A stretch of 13,490 bases of DNA from an uncultured Collinsella sp. (GTDB lineage: Bacteria; Actinomycetota; Coriobacteriia; Coriobacteriales; Coriobacteriaceae). Position numbers and translations under genes: made by a program. The notes below the pieces were generated by a model, which saw nothing but the letters and a program-made list of their open reading frames with translations, was not told the DNA's origin and did not search any database. Of this stretch, positions 6,801-13,243 are shown piece by piece. Location: positions 1 through 13,490 of the forward strand of contig CAAEDE010000052.1 in NCBI GenBank assembly GCA_900754525.1, given 5' to 3'. Within the stretch, counting starts at the first letter, position 1. Each line of letters begins with the position of its first letter.

Positions 6801-7583
6801 ATGCTTACCAAACGCGTGATTCCCTGTCTGGATGTTAAGGACGGCCGCGTGGTCAAGGGCGTCAACTTTGTGAGCTTGCGCGATGCGGGCGACCCGGTGG
6901 AGCTAGCGCGTGCCTACGATCGCGAGGGTGCGGACGAGGTCGTCTTCCTGGATATTACCGCCACGAGTGACAACCGCGCGACGACTATCGAGATGGCGGC
7001 GCATGCGGCCGAGGAGCTGGCTATTCCCTATACCGTGGGCGGCGGCTTTCGCGATCTTGCGGGCATGCGCACCATGGTTGCCGCCGGTGCCGACAAGGTG
7101 TCGCTCAACTCGGCGGCCGTGCGCGACCCGTCGCTGATTAGCCAGGCTGCCGCGGCGTTTGGCAGCCAGGCCGTGGTCGTGGCGATCGATGCCAAGCGCG
7201 TCGGTTTGCCCGGAGCATCCGGTGCCGACAAGTGGGAGGTTTTTACCGCAGGAGGCCGCAACGCCACGGGCATCGACGCGGTGGCGTGGGCCGAGGAGGC
7301 GGCTCGCCGCGGCGCCGGCGAGATTCTGCTGACCAGCATGGACCGCGACGGCACCAAGGCTGGCTTTGATTTGGCGCTCACCCGCGCTGTGGCGCGCGCG
7401 GTGCCGATTCCGGTGATTGCGAGCGGCGGCGTGGGCACGCTCGAGCATTTTGCCGAGGGCGTGATCGAGGGCGAGGCCGACGCCGTGCTGGCGGCGAGCG
7501 TCTTTCACTTTGGAACCTTCAGCATTCGCGAAGTCAAAGAGTATATGGCCTCTCAAGGTATTCCTGTGAGGCTGGACTTCTAA
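6801..7583 (+). CDS. hisF: imidazole glycerol phosphate synthase, cyclase subunit
   Basis: This TIM-barrel cyclase/lyase uses HisH-derived ammonia to convert PRFAR into imidazole-glycerol phosphate and AICAR. The catalytic aspartates D11 (IPCLDVKDGRVVKG) and D130 (VVAIDAKR) are present. So are VGGGFRD, SLNSAA, TSMDRDGTKAGFD and the C-terminal phosphate-binding ASGGVG. The 260-aa length is normal. The start is 3 nt after the hisA stop with GAGGAGAGGAG upstream. It works as a heterodimer with the hisH product. Confidence 0.96.
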   Translation: MLTKRVIPCLDVKDGRVVKGVNFVSLRDAGDPVELARAYDREGADEVVFLDITATSDNRATTIEMAAHAAEELAIPYTVGGGFRDLAGMRTMVAAGADKVSLNSAAVRDPSLISQAAAAFGSQAVVVAIDAKRVGLPGASGADKWEVFTAGGRNATGIDAVAWAEEAARRGAGEILLTSMDRDGTKAGFDLALTRAVARAVPIPVIASGGVGTLEHFAEGVIEGEADAVLAASVFHFGTFSIREVKEYMASQGIPVRLDF

Positions 7584-7592
7584 TGCTGCGGC

Positions 7593-7686
7593 TTGCCCAG
7601 GCACCGCATCTTGCCGCTCAAACCGTCGCTCGCGTACCAAAGTACGCGTCGCTCCTCTTTCGCGGCAACCTGCGGCACCTGGACAA
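7593..7686. repeat. ~94-bp imperfect inverted repeat (REP-like) in the hisF-hisI gap
   Basis: The left arm 7593-7617 and right arm 7662-7686 pair at 20 of 25 positions; the innermost pair TTGCCGC with GCGGCAA. The central part has its own perfect 7-bp stem, CGCGTAC (7631-7637) with GTACGCG (7642-7648), around a CAAA loop. The element fills most of the 148-bp gap between hisF and hisI, the largest gap within the operon. It has no coding potential. As RNA it would fold into a long hairpin between the two cistrons, which could stabilise the upstream mRNA or cause polarity. The form resembles dispersed palindromic elements, but no second copy exists in this window. Confidence 0.7.
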
Positions 7687-7731
7687 CCCTCGCCGACCTG
7701 TGGGGTTTACGGTAATTACTTGGGAGAAATG

Positions 7732-8073
7732 ATGACTGAGGTAATAGAAGCGTCTGATCTTAAATACGACGCCCGCGGGCTGATTCCTTGTGTGGTTCAG
7801 CAGTATGACACCGGTGAGGTGCTTATGGTTGCTTGGATGAACGAGGAATCGGTGGGGCTGACGCTCAAGACCGGGACCACGTGGTTTTGGAGCCGCAGTC
7901 GCCAGGAGCTCTGGAATAAGGGCGCGACGAGCGGCAATATGCAGGAGGTCAAGGAGCTCTGGGCCGACTGCGATAGCGATACGCTGCTGGTCAAGGTCGA
8001 CTCGCCGGGTCCGGCCTGCCACACCGGCAACCGTACCTGCTTCTTTAAGCGCGTGGAAGGGGGAGTGCGATGA
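7732..8073 (+). CDS. hisI: phosphoribosyl-AMP cyclohydrolase
   Basis: This zinc enzyme opens the adenine ring of PR-AMP to give ProFAR. The hallmark motifs are present: FWSRSRQELWNKGATSGN, DCDSDTLLVKV (Mg-binding aspartates) and the zinc cysteines in GPACHTGNRTCFF. It is the monofunctional form of 113 aa; HisE is separate here, not fused. The frame opens at a TTG at 7720. Two adjacent ATGs follow at 7729 and 7732, and the second is preferred because it gives 5-nt spacing from GGGAG (7722-7726). The stop overlaps the start of the next ORF (ATGA). Confidence 0.94.
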   Translation: MTEVIEASDLKYDARGLIPCVVQQYDTGEVLMVAWMNEESVGLTLKTGTTWFWSRSRQELWNKGATSGNMQEVKELWADCDSDTLLVKVDSPGPACHTGNRTCFFKRVEGGVR

Positions 8074-8297
8074 AAGTCGTGACGCCGTTCGAGGTCGCCG
8101 ACTGCAACACCGAGCTCCTCCGCGCGGGCGTGCCATGCCGCGTGCACCTGACTGATGCCTGCGGGGCGCAGTCGCTTTGGCTCGAGGCCGAGAAAGAAAG
8201 GCTCGATGAGGCCCATGCCGTCATCGTCGAGTTCTTTGAGAAAAATGGCGCAAAGCCTCGGTTCGATGAGACCGGTAATTACTTTACGCTGCAGTAA
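8070..8297 (+). CDS. small conserved-looking protein of unknown function embedded in the his operon
   Basis: This 75-aa ORF starts inside the hisI stop (ATGA overlap) with GGGGGAG upstream, and ends 15 nt before hisE. Coupled translation and matching codon use argue strongly that it is real. I see no signal peptide or membrane segment. A likely pattern is helix (8-19), strand (22-28), strand (34-39), helix (43-59) and C-terminal strands (62-74), compatible with a small ferredoxin-like or ACT-like fold. Cysteines lie at 12, 23 and 31, the last in TDACG (28-32), and there is a PRFDETG motif (63-69). It may belong to a small uncharacterised family I recall as named for an RDAC motif, which I have not verified. 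Its position between the HisI and HisE genes suggests a link to phosphoribosyl-ATP/AMP processing or histidine sensing. That is inference. Confidence 0.85.
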   Translation: MKVVTPFEVADCNTELLRAGVPCRVHLTDACGAQSLWLEAEKERLDEAHAVIVEFFEKNGAKPRFDETGNYFTLQ

Positions 8298-8312
8298 CGA
8301 GAGGAAATAACC

Positions 8313-8630
8313 ATGGGAGTCAGAACAGCTAACGTGCAGCCGGGAAACATCGGCGAGACGCTGACGGGGCTGGCCGAGGTGATTCATGGCCGTCGCGACG
8401 CGTCGCCGCAGGAAAGCTATACCGCTCGCCTGTTGACCGATGTCGAGGATGAGCTGCTCAAGAAGCTTGCCGAGGAAGCGAGCGAGGTGATCATGGCCTG
8501 CAAGGATAACGACCACGATCACATTCGCTACGAGGCCGGCGACCTGGTCTACCACCTGCTCGTGACGCTCGAGCGCTACGGCATCACCCTCGACGAGCTG
8601 GCCGGCGAACTCAACGCCCGCCGCCACTAG
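8313..8630 (+). CDS. hisE: phosphoribosyl-ATP pyrophosphatase
   Basis: This all-alpha NTP-pyrophosphatase (MazG-like fold) hydrolyses PR-ATP to PR-AMP and pyrophosphate, the second step of the pathway. The helical metal-binding motif is visible: KLAEEASEVIMA followed by YEAGDLVYHLLV, giving the EExxE and ExxD acids. At 105 aa it is the stand-alone form. GAGAGGAAA precedes the ATG. It is the last gene of the operon. No strong terminator follows, and the convergent phosphatase gene ends 27 bp beyond the stop. Confidence 0.94.
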   Translation: MGVRTANVQPGNIGETLTGLAEVIHGRRDASPQESYTARLLTDVEDELLKKLAEEASEVIMACKDNDHDHIRYEAGDLVYHLLVTLERYGITLDELAGELNARRH

Positions 8631-8658
8631 TCATTGGGGACGTTCTTAAACGACTAGT
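8626..8658. repeat. short stem-loop shared by the convergent hisE and hisK ends
   Basis: ACTAGTC (8626-8632) and GACTAGT (8652-8658) form a 7-bp perfect inverted repeat around 19 nt. The left arm contains the hisE TAG stop and the right arm touches the hisK stop on the other strand. No T-tract follows on either strand, so a bidirectional terminator role is only a possibility. It is the only structure in the 27-bp gap. Confidence 0.35.
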
Positions 8659-9569
8659 TAGGCGAGGGGTGTGGATTCCCATTCGCCGGTGGCGTGGGGG
8701 ATGTCAAAGGTTCGATAACCGCAGTCGTAGGCGTGGGCCCGGGCCTCGCGGATGTTCCAGCAGATGTCGCAGGCGCGGTGCGCGTCCGAGCCAAAGGTAA
8801 TCGGTACCTCGGCGTGGGCGAAGCAACGCAACAGCCCGGTCGCGGGATAGTAGTCGTCGAGGCCCTTGCGGGGTGCGGCGGTCGAGACCTCAACGCGGCG
8901 ACCCGTATCGTGGGCGCATTCGGCCATCTGCTCCCAGAGCGGCTCGGGGTCAAAGTCGGGCGCAAAGCCTTCCTTCGAAAAACGCATGACAAGGTCGGGA
9001 TGGGCCATCACGTCAAAGTTGAGCGAGCTCTCGCAAGCGCGGCACCAGTCGTCGACGTAGCGCTCCCACACGCCGCGCACGCCTAAGTTTTCCCAAACAT
9101 GCAGGTTGGTGTCGTCGTCGATCCAACCGCAAAGGGAATCGGGCGTATCGGGACGAGCGACGTCCTCCGTTCCCGCCGTGCCCGCGGCGCCTGCCGCAAT
9201 ATCGCCCGGGTTACCAATCCAATGCACGCTACCCAGGCGCACCACGGCGCCTTTGGACCAGCGCTCAACCAAAGGCTCGCAGCCCTCGTACCAATCGCAT
9301 TCAAAGCCATAGATAAAGCTGAGCTCCGGCGCGATCTGCGCGGCAAGCTTGCGAGCATCCTCAAAAGCCAGACGGTGTGCCGGCAAGTCGCCCTCGACAA
9401 CTTGAACCTCGCAATTGGCATCCATGCTGGCAGGCAGGGTGAGGTGGTCGGTCGAGACCATGACCTGGCAGCCGGCCGCAGCGGCGGCGCGAACGTTGTT
9501 CTCAAACGAGGCGTGTCCGTCCGAGAACGAGGTGTGGGTATGGCAATCGACCAGCGGGCAAGCAGGCAT
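8658..9569 (-). CDS. hisK: PHP-family histidinol-phosphate phosphatase (HisK/HisJ type)
   Basis: This enzyme probably dephosphorylates L-histidinol phosphate, the one step missing from the adjacent operon. The PHP metal-site motifs occur in order: H10 and H12 (DCHTHTSFSDG), D41-H42 (STDH), E90 (YGFE), H116 (LGSVHWI), H190 (MAHPDL), and D262 and H264 (FGSDAH), consistent with a trinuclear metal centre. The length is 303 aa, longer than the ~270 typical of HisJ. Most of the extra is an A/G/T/D-rich insert at ~124-148 after the fourth motif. The start ATG (9569) has AAGGAGC 5 nt upstream. It runs opposite to the operon, so it is separately transcribed. The substrate is inferred from family and context; other PHP phosphoesterases remain possible. 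Confidence 0.85.
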   Translation of the reverse strand: MPACPLVDCHTHTSFSDGHASFENNVRAAAAAGCQVMVSTDHLTLPASMDANCEVQVVEGDLPAHRLAFEDARKLAAQIAPELSFIYGFECDWYEGCEPLVERWSKGAVVRLGSVHWIGNPGDIAAGAAGTAGTEDVARPDTPDSLCGWIDDDTNLHVWENLGVRGVWERYVDDWCRACESSLNFDVMAHPDLVMRFSKEGFAPDFDPEPLWEQMAECAHDTGRRVEVSTAAPRKGLDDYYPATGLLRCFAHAEVPITFGSDAHRACDICWNIREARAHAYDCGYRTFDIPHATGEWESTPLA

Positions 9570-9601
9570 GGAGGCTCCTTTGCGTCAAGCGAATCCGCTC
9601 C

Positions 9602-9607
9602 ATTGTA
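9602..9607 (-). promoter_or_regulatory. candidate -10 box for hisK
   Basis: On the - strand this reads TACAAT, five of six matches to TATAAT, about 33 nt upstream of the hisK start codon. The -35 region at 17-bp spacing (GGCGTG) is poor. It is the only good -10 between the start codon and the large inverted repeat. Confidence 0.35.
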
Positions 9608-9699
9608 ATGGCGCAGCTTTCAACACGCCGGGCACGCCAGGGGTCGAAATCGATTGGAAAGGCTGTGCGGCGCGCGGTGCGGCCTCGCTTGCGCTCTCA

Positions 9700-9764
9700 A
9701 AACATGTACATCAGCCTCCAAAAGCTGCAAAAAATGACATGTTTGGAGGCTGATGTACATGTTT
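9700..9764. repeat. 23-bp perfect inverted repeat with a 19-nt spacer
   Basis: Positions 9700-9722 are the exact reverse complement of 9742-9764, and two more pairs extend beyond a single mismatch. Each arm contains the palindrome ATGTACAT next to GGAGGCTG or its complement. The spacer has an A6 run (9729-9734). The 11-mer ACATGTTTGGA also occurs as a direct repeat at 9737 and 9757. The element is AT-rich compared with its GC-rich surroundings. It may be a short non-autonomous mobile element, a structured terminator or a regulatory site. No clear target-site duplication flanks it. Confidence 0.85.
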
Positions 9765-9818
9765 GGATAGGAGCGAGGGCGGCGACGGACGAAAGTCACG
9801 CCTGTGCCACGTCCGATG

Positions 9819-9827
9819 TGCTAGCGT
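9819..9827 (+). promoter_or_regulatory. candidate extended -10 promoter for larC-yfcE-mazG
   Basis: TGCTAGCGT fits the TG-N-TANNNT extended -10 pattern, about 44 nt before the larC start. There is no recognisable -35. It resembles the TGCTAAAGT candidate before the histidine operon. Confidence 0.35.
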
Positions 9828-9870
9828 TTGGGTGAACAAAACGAGCCCGTGCGGAAAGGAGCCGGACCGT

Positions 9871-10356
9871 ATGCCATGCGATAGCAAATCTCCGCTGTCC
9901 CGCGAGACCGATGCGCCCGAGACCATCGTCAAGCTGGAATGCGATATCGACGACGCGTCGCCCGAGGTGCTCGCCTACGCCGCCGACCGCCTGCGCGAGG
10001 CCGGTGCGCGCGAGGTGCACTGGCTGCCCCTCTATTGCAAGAAGGGCCGTCCCGGCTGGCAGCTGCAGGTAATCTGCACCCACGAGGATATCGAGCGCCT
10101 GCAGACGATCATCTTTTTGGAAACCACGACCAATGGCATCCGCCGCCAGGTTATGGAGCGCGTTTGCCTGCCACGCCGCTTTGAGCGCGTAACGACGCCA
10201 TGGGGCGAGGCATCCGTCAAGGTAGCCACCCTGCCCGACGGCAGCGAGCGTGCGGCGCCCGAGTACGAAGACTGCTCCCGCCTCGCTCGCGAGCATAACG
10301 TGCCGCTCCAGCGCGTGATGCAGGCAGCTCAGAGCGCGGCACTGCGATTTGAATAG
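9871..10356 (+). CDS. stand-alone LarC C-terminal domain (LarC2-like) protein
   Basis: The 161-aa protein matches the C-terminal half of LarC, the CTP-dependent nickel chelatase that inserts Ni into pyridinium-3,5-bisthiocarboxylate mononucleotide (the lactate racemase cofactor). Family motifs include LECDIDDASPEVLAYA near the N-terminus, LPLYCKKGRPGWQL, IIFLETTTNGIRR and APEYEDCSRLARE. The catalytic LarC1 half is absent from this window; in Lactobacillus LarC1 and LarC2 are joined by a ribosomal frameshift. The ATG at 9871 is chosen over the upstream open frame because AAAGGAG lies at 9855-9861. Nothing upstream resembles LarC1, so this is not a frameshift product here. It may partner with LarC1 encoded elsewhere or have another role. 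Confidence 0.8.
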   Translation: MPCDSKSPLSRETDAPETIVKLECDIDDASPEVLAYAADRLREAGAREVHWLPLYCKKGRPGWQLQVICTHEDIERLQTIIFLETTTNGIRRQVMERVCLPRRFERVTTPWGEASVKVATLPDGSERAAPEYEDCSRLAREHNVPLQRVMQAAQSAALRFE

Positions 10357-10414
10357 CGCGGCCGGCGACATCCCACGCCTAGCCACATTAGCCCCATCTC
10401 GAAAGGATCTCCCC

Positions 10415-10963
10415 ATGAAATACCTCATCGCTTCCGACATCCACGGTTCGGCATATTGGACCGAGCGCCTGGTCGCCGCCATCGAGTCCGAGCAGCCCGA
10501 CCGCATCGTCCTGCTGGGCGACCTGCTCTACCACGGTCCGCGCAACGACCTGCCGCGCGACTACGCCCCCAAGCGCGTGATTCCGCTGCTCAACGCCCTG
10601 GCCGGCCGCATCATCGCGGTGCGCGGCAACTGCGACGCCGAGGTCGATCAGATGGTGCTCGACTTTCCCGTCATGGCCGACTACGCCACGCTGTTTGACG
10701 AGACCGGCCGCGAGCTGTTCCTGACGCACGGCCACGTCTTTGGCGCCGGCATGCACAACAGCGTCGACCACGCGCCCGCGCTGCCCGAGGGTTCCGCGCT
10801 CGTCTACGGCCACACGCACATCAAGGTTAACGAGGAAAGTGAGGCGCACCCGGGCCTGTGGCTCTTCAACCCCGGCAGCGTGAGCATCCCCAAGGACGGC
10901 TCGCACAGCTACGGCATCTACGAGGGCGGCGCGTTCCGCCATGTGATCATGGAGGAGGACTAA
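10415..10963 (+). CDS. yfcE: YfcE/MJ0936-type metallophosphodiesterase
   Basis: This is a calcineurin-like phosphoesterase of 182 aa, like E. coli YfcE. The dinuclear metal motifs are complete: D8 and H10 (SDIHG), D36 (LGDLLYHGPRN), N72 (RGNCD), H105 (THGH), and H133 and H135 (YGHTH). The PGSVSIPKDG motif is also typical. YfcE-type enzymes cleave phosphodiester test substrates, and their physiological substrate is uncertain. The frame is open to 10349, but the ATG at 10415 has AAAGGA at 10402-10407 and yields the standard MKYLIASDIHG start. It lies 58 bp after larC and 2 bp before mazG, probably in one transcript. Confidence 0.9.
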   Translation: MKYLIASDIHGSAYWTERLVAAIESEQPDRIVLLGDLLYHGPRNDLPRDYAPKRVIPLLNALAGRIIAVRGNCDAEVDQMVLDFPVMADYATLFDETGRELFLTHGHVFGAGMHNSVDHAPALPEGSALVYGHTHIKVNEESEAHPGLWLFNPGSVSIPKDGSHSYGIYEGGAFRHVIMEED

Positions 10964-10965
10964 CC

Positions 10966-11826
10966 GTGGCACAGCATATGGCTCAGCAAAATGCCGAGGG
11001 TTCGCGCGATCTGTCCACGCTGGTCGACGCATCGGCCGAGCTGCAGCATCTGGTGCAGACCATCTGGCGCCTGCGTCAGCCCGACGGCTGCCCGTGGGAC
11101 CGCGAGCAGACGCACCGCAGCATCGGCAAGAACATGATCGAGGAGGCCTACGAGGCGCTCGATTGCATCGAGGCCGATGATGCGGCACACCTGCGCGAGG
11201 AGCTCGGCGACGTGCTCATGCAGGTAGTACTGCATGCGCAGATTGCGGCGGACGCCGGCGAGTTTACGCTGGCCGATGTGGCACGCGATATCGACGCCAA
11301 GCTCATCCGCCGCCACCCACACGTGTTTGGCGATGCGGATGCCGATAACTCCGACGAGGTGCTCAAGATTTGGGATGAGGTCAAGCTTGCCGAGAAGGCC
11401 GCCAAGGACAAGGCCGTGGCAGCGGGCGAGGCTGCGCCCGAGGGCCTGCTCGACGGCGTGCCCACGCATCTGCCGGCGCTGATGCAGGCGCAGAAGGTGT
11501 CGCGCAAGGCGGCTGCCGTGGGCTTTGAGTGGGAGACGGTCCAGGATGTGTGGGACGAGGTCGCCGAGGAGCGCGCCGAGTTTGAGGCCGAGGAGCCCGG
11601 CTCGCCCGAGCGCGAGATGGAGTTTGGCGACCTGCTCTTTGCCCTGGTCAACGTTGCGCGCAAAGAGGGGATTGACGCCGAGAGCGCCCTTCGCGCCAGC
11701 ACGGCCAAGTTCCGCCGTCGCTGGGCTGCGATGGAGGCCGCCGTGCACGAGGCGGGCGATGACCTCGCCGCCTGCTCAACCGCTCAACTCAACGACCTGT
11801 GGGACCAAGCAAAAGCAAGCGAGTGA
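10966..11826 (+). CDS. mazG: MazG nucleoside triphosphate pyrophosphohydrolase
   Basis: This house-cleaning enzyme hydrolyses NTPs and non-canonical dNTPs to NMP and pyrophosphate. Two MazG domains are visible. The N-terminal one has CPWDREQTHRSI (42-53), E59-E60-x-x-E63 and E79-x-x-D82. The C-terminal one has EVAEERAEFEAEE followed by MEFGDLLFALVNVAR. The 286-aa length fits the two-domain form (E. coli 263 aa). The GTG at 10966 is preferred over the ATG at 10978 because GGAGGAGG (10951-10958) lies 7 nt before the GTG; starting at the ATG would remove only four residues. HisE in this same window shares the fold but is not closely similar. Confidence 0.92.
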   Translation: MAQHMAQQNAEGSRDLSTLVDASAELQHLVQTIWRLRQPDGCPWDREQTHRSIGKNMIEEAYEALDCIEADDAAHLREELGDVLMQVVLHAQIAADAGEFTLADVARDIDAKLIRRHPHVFGDADADNSDEVLKIWDEVKLAEKAAKDKAVAAGEAAPEGLLDGVPTHLPALMQAQKVSRKAAAVGFEWETVQDVWDEVAEERAEFEAEEPGSPEREMEFGDLLFALVNVARKEGIDAESALRASTAKFRRRWAAMEAAVHEAGDDLAACSTAQLNDLWDQAKASE

Positions 11827-11853
11827 GGCCTGCGTCTCTCACGGCATCCATTC

Positions 11854-11869
11854 GTAGAGAGGTCTCTAC
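11854..11869. repeat. short palindrome between convergent mazG and the ATPase gene
   Basis: GTAGAGA (11854-11860) and TCTCTAC (11863-11869) are perfect complements. As RNA this is a 6-bp stem with a 4-nt loop, and it overlaps the ATPase stop codon. Neither strand has a T-run after it, so it does not qualify as a canonical terminator. It is the only candidate transcription-end structure in the 39-bp gap. Confidence 0.35.
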
Positions 11870-13233
11870 AAGCAAAAAGCCATATACAACGGAAGATGTG
11901 CCAGCTGCGCTTCGGCATCCCACTCGAGTTGTTTAGGGTGCAACACGTAAGCCATTCCAATCTTCTTGTTAAAGCGCGCGCGGAATCGGTCGAGGGAGAT
12001 GGTTCCGTATCTGCGTGGCGACTTAACTTCGATGGGGCTGATGCGCGGCTTTCCGGCGGCATTGACATAGGGTCGGGTAACGAGGAAGTCGATTTCCATG
12101 CGCTCCTCCCCCTCCTTCTTTCCGCTTTGGGAATAAAAGAAGAGCCTGTGTCCATTGGCCTTTAGAGATTGGGCAACGTAGTTTTCGGTAAGCATTCCTT
12201 CGTTCAATCCGATGTCGCCGCGAAGCACGGCCCTGTAAACGTCTTCATCGGTATCGTTGTTGTCAGAGAAGGCAAGCGTTACAAGCAGGCCGGTGTCTGC
12301 CATGTAGCACTTGAGGGCCGTTTGCTCCATGCTGAGTGAAAGGCCCACGCTCGGTTCGCTTGCGGCATAGCAGATATTGGCAATTCGCGCGTCTGCCAGC
12401 CAAAAGAAGGCTTCTTCGTAGGTGCGCATGCGTGCGTTTTTATCAAGTGAGGAAAGCTTGAATCGTTTTTCGTGCCTAGAGAGCTGACCCGGGATGCCAT
12501 CGAGTACGGAGACGACTTTGAATTCGTAACCGGTTGCAAAACGAGAGATATCGTTGCGATAGAGCTGGACGATTCGGCGCTTCGAAGCGTCGACGGGCGC
12601 AAAAGCGCGCTGTTCAACATAGATGGATACCGGCTCAGGCATGCCGCCTACGAGCATGTATTCGCGCATAAGGGAGAGCGCTCTGCGATGTAGGGCATCG
12701 GGGAGCGGCTTCATCTTGTTAAAACTCATGCGAATGAGATCGGCCAGCCCCTTTTCGTCCATGCCCCAAAGAAACTCCTCAAAGTCGAGGGGCTCAAGTT
12801 CCAGAGACTCTTCCTCGGATGGGATGACGATATCTTTAATGTTCTGCTTGATGCTGAGCAGGGATCCAGTTTCGATGTAGTCGTAACGTCCGTCTGCAAC
12901 GAGATACTTGATGAGTCCGCGTGCTTGCGGGTACATCTGGACCTCGTCAAAGACGATAAGCGTCTCGTGTTCATAGAGTTTGACGTTATAGAAAACCGAG
13001 AGATAGAGGAAGAGCGAGTCGAAGTCAGTGCGATAGTCCTCAAAATATTGCTTAACTTCGGCAGGTGCTTGAAAGAAATCAATGACAAGGCAGGACTTGT
13101 ATTCGGTTTCTCCAAACGTGCGGGCAAGCGTGCTCTTTCCGACGCGACGGGCTCCTTCAATAAGAAGTGCTATTTTACCAGCGCTTTCATGCTTCCACTT
13201 TAGTAGTTTGTCATAGGCTTTTCGTTTAAGCAT
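11866..13233 (-). CDS. AAA/DUF4143-type ATPase
   Basis: This 455-aa protein belongs to the two-part AAA_14 plus DUF4143 family common in gut bacteria and archaea, whose cellular role is unknown. Visible features are Walker A GARRVGKST (27-35), Walker B LIVFDE (92-97) and a YIETGSLL sensor-like segment. The middle is helical. A C-terminal MEIDFLV plus SPIEVKS pair resembles the core of the PD-(D/E)XK nuclease fold. The ATG at 13233 is chosen because GAGGT lies 5 nt before it. A GTG at 13281 would add 16 residues, 11 of them overlapping one of the direct repeats, and has no good ribosome-binding site. GC content and codon use are clearly lower than in the neighbours, suggesting lateral acquisition. 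Confidence 0.85.
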   Translation of the reverse strand: MLKRKAYDKLLKWKHESAGKIALLIEGARRVGKSTLARTFGETEYKSCLVIDFFQAPAEVKQYFEDYRTDFDSLFLYLSVFYNVKLYEHETLIVFDEVQMYPQARGLIKYLVADGRYDYIETGSLLSIKQNIKDIVIPSEEESLELEPLDFEEFLWGMDEKGLADLIRMSFNKMKPLPDALHRRALSLMREYMLVGGMPEPVSIYVEQRAFAPVDASKRRIVQLYRNDISRFATGYEFKVVSVLDGIPGQLSRHEKRFKLSSLDKNARMRTYEEAFFWLADARIANICYAASEPSVGLSLSMEQTALKCYMADTGLLVTLAFSDNNDTDEDVYRAVLRGDIGLNEGMLTENYVAQSLKANGHRLFFYSQSGKKEGEERMEIDFLVTRPYVNAAGKPRISPIEVKSPRRYGTISLDRFRARFNKKIGMAYVLHPKQLEWDAEAQLAHLPLYMAFCL

Positions 13234-13243
13234 GGCTACCTCG

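Larger units (their letters stand above)
9570..9870. other. 301-bp divergent intergenic region between hisK and larC
   Basis: No gene is supported here. From left to right it holds the hisK ribosome-binding site, a candidate hisK -10 (9602-9607), GC-rich sequence, a 65-bp inverted-repeat element (9700-9764), a candidate extended -10 for the rightward unit (9819-9827) and the larC ribosome-binding site (9855-9861). A reading frame from 9763 is open into larC, but its first 36 codons have no ribosome-binding site. Confidence 0.7.

Noticed and set aside
7711..8284. 11-bp direct repeat GGTAATTACTT at 7711 and 8274, each ahead of a his gene
   Set aside because: Eleven-base matches are expected several times by chance in 13 kb, and the second copy lies inside coding sequence.
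9763..9870. N-terminal extension of the LarC2-like protein to 9763
   Set aside because: It starts at TTG inside the inverted repeat with no ribosome-binding site, and the added residues do not resemble LarC. The ATG at 9871 has AAAGGAG.
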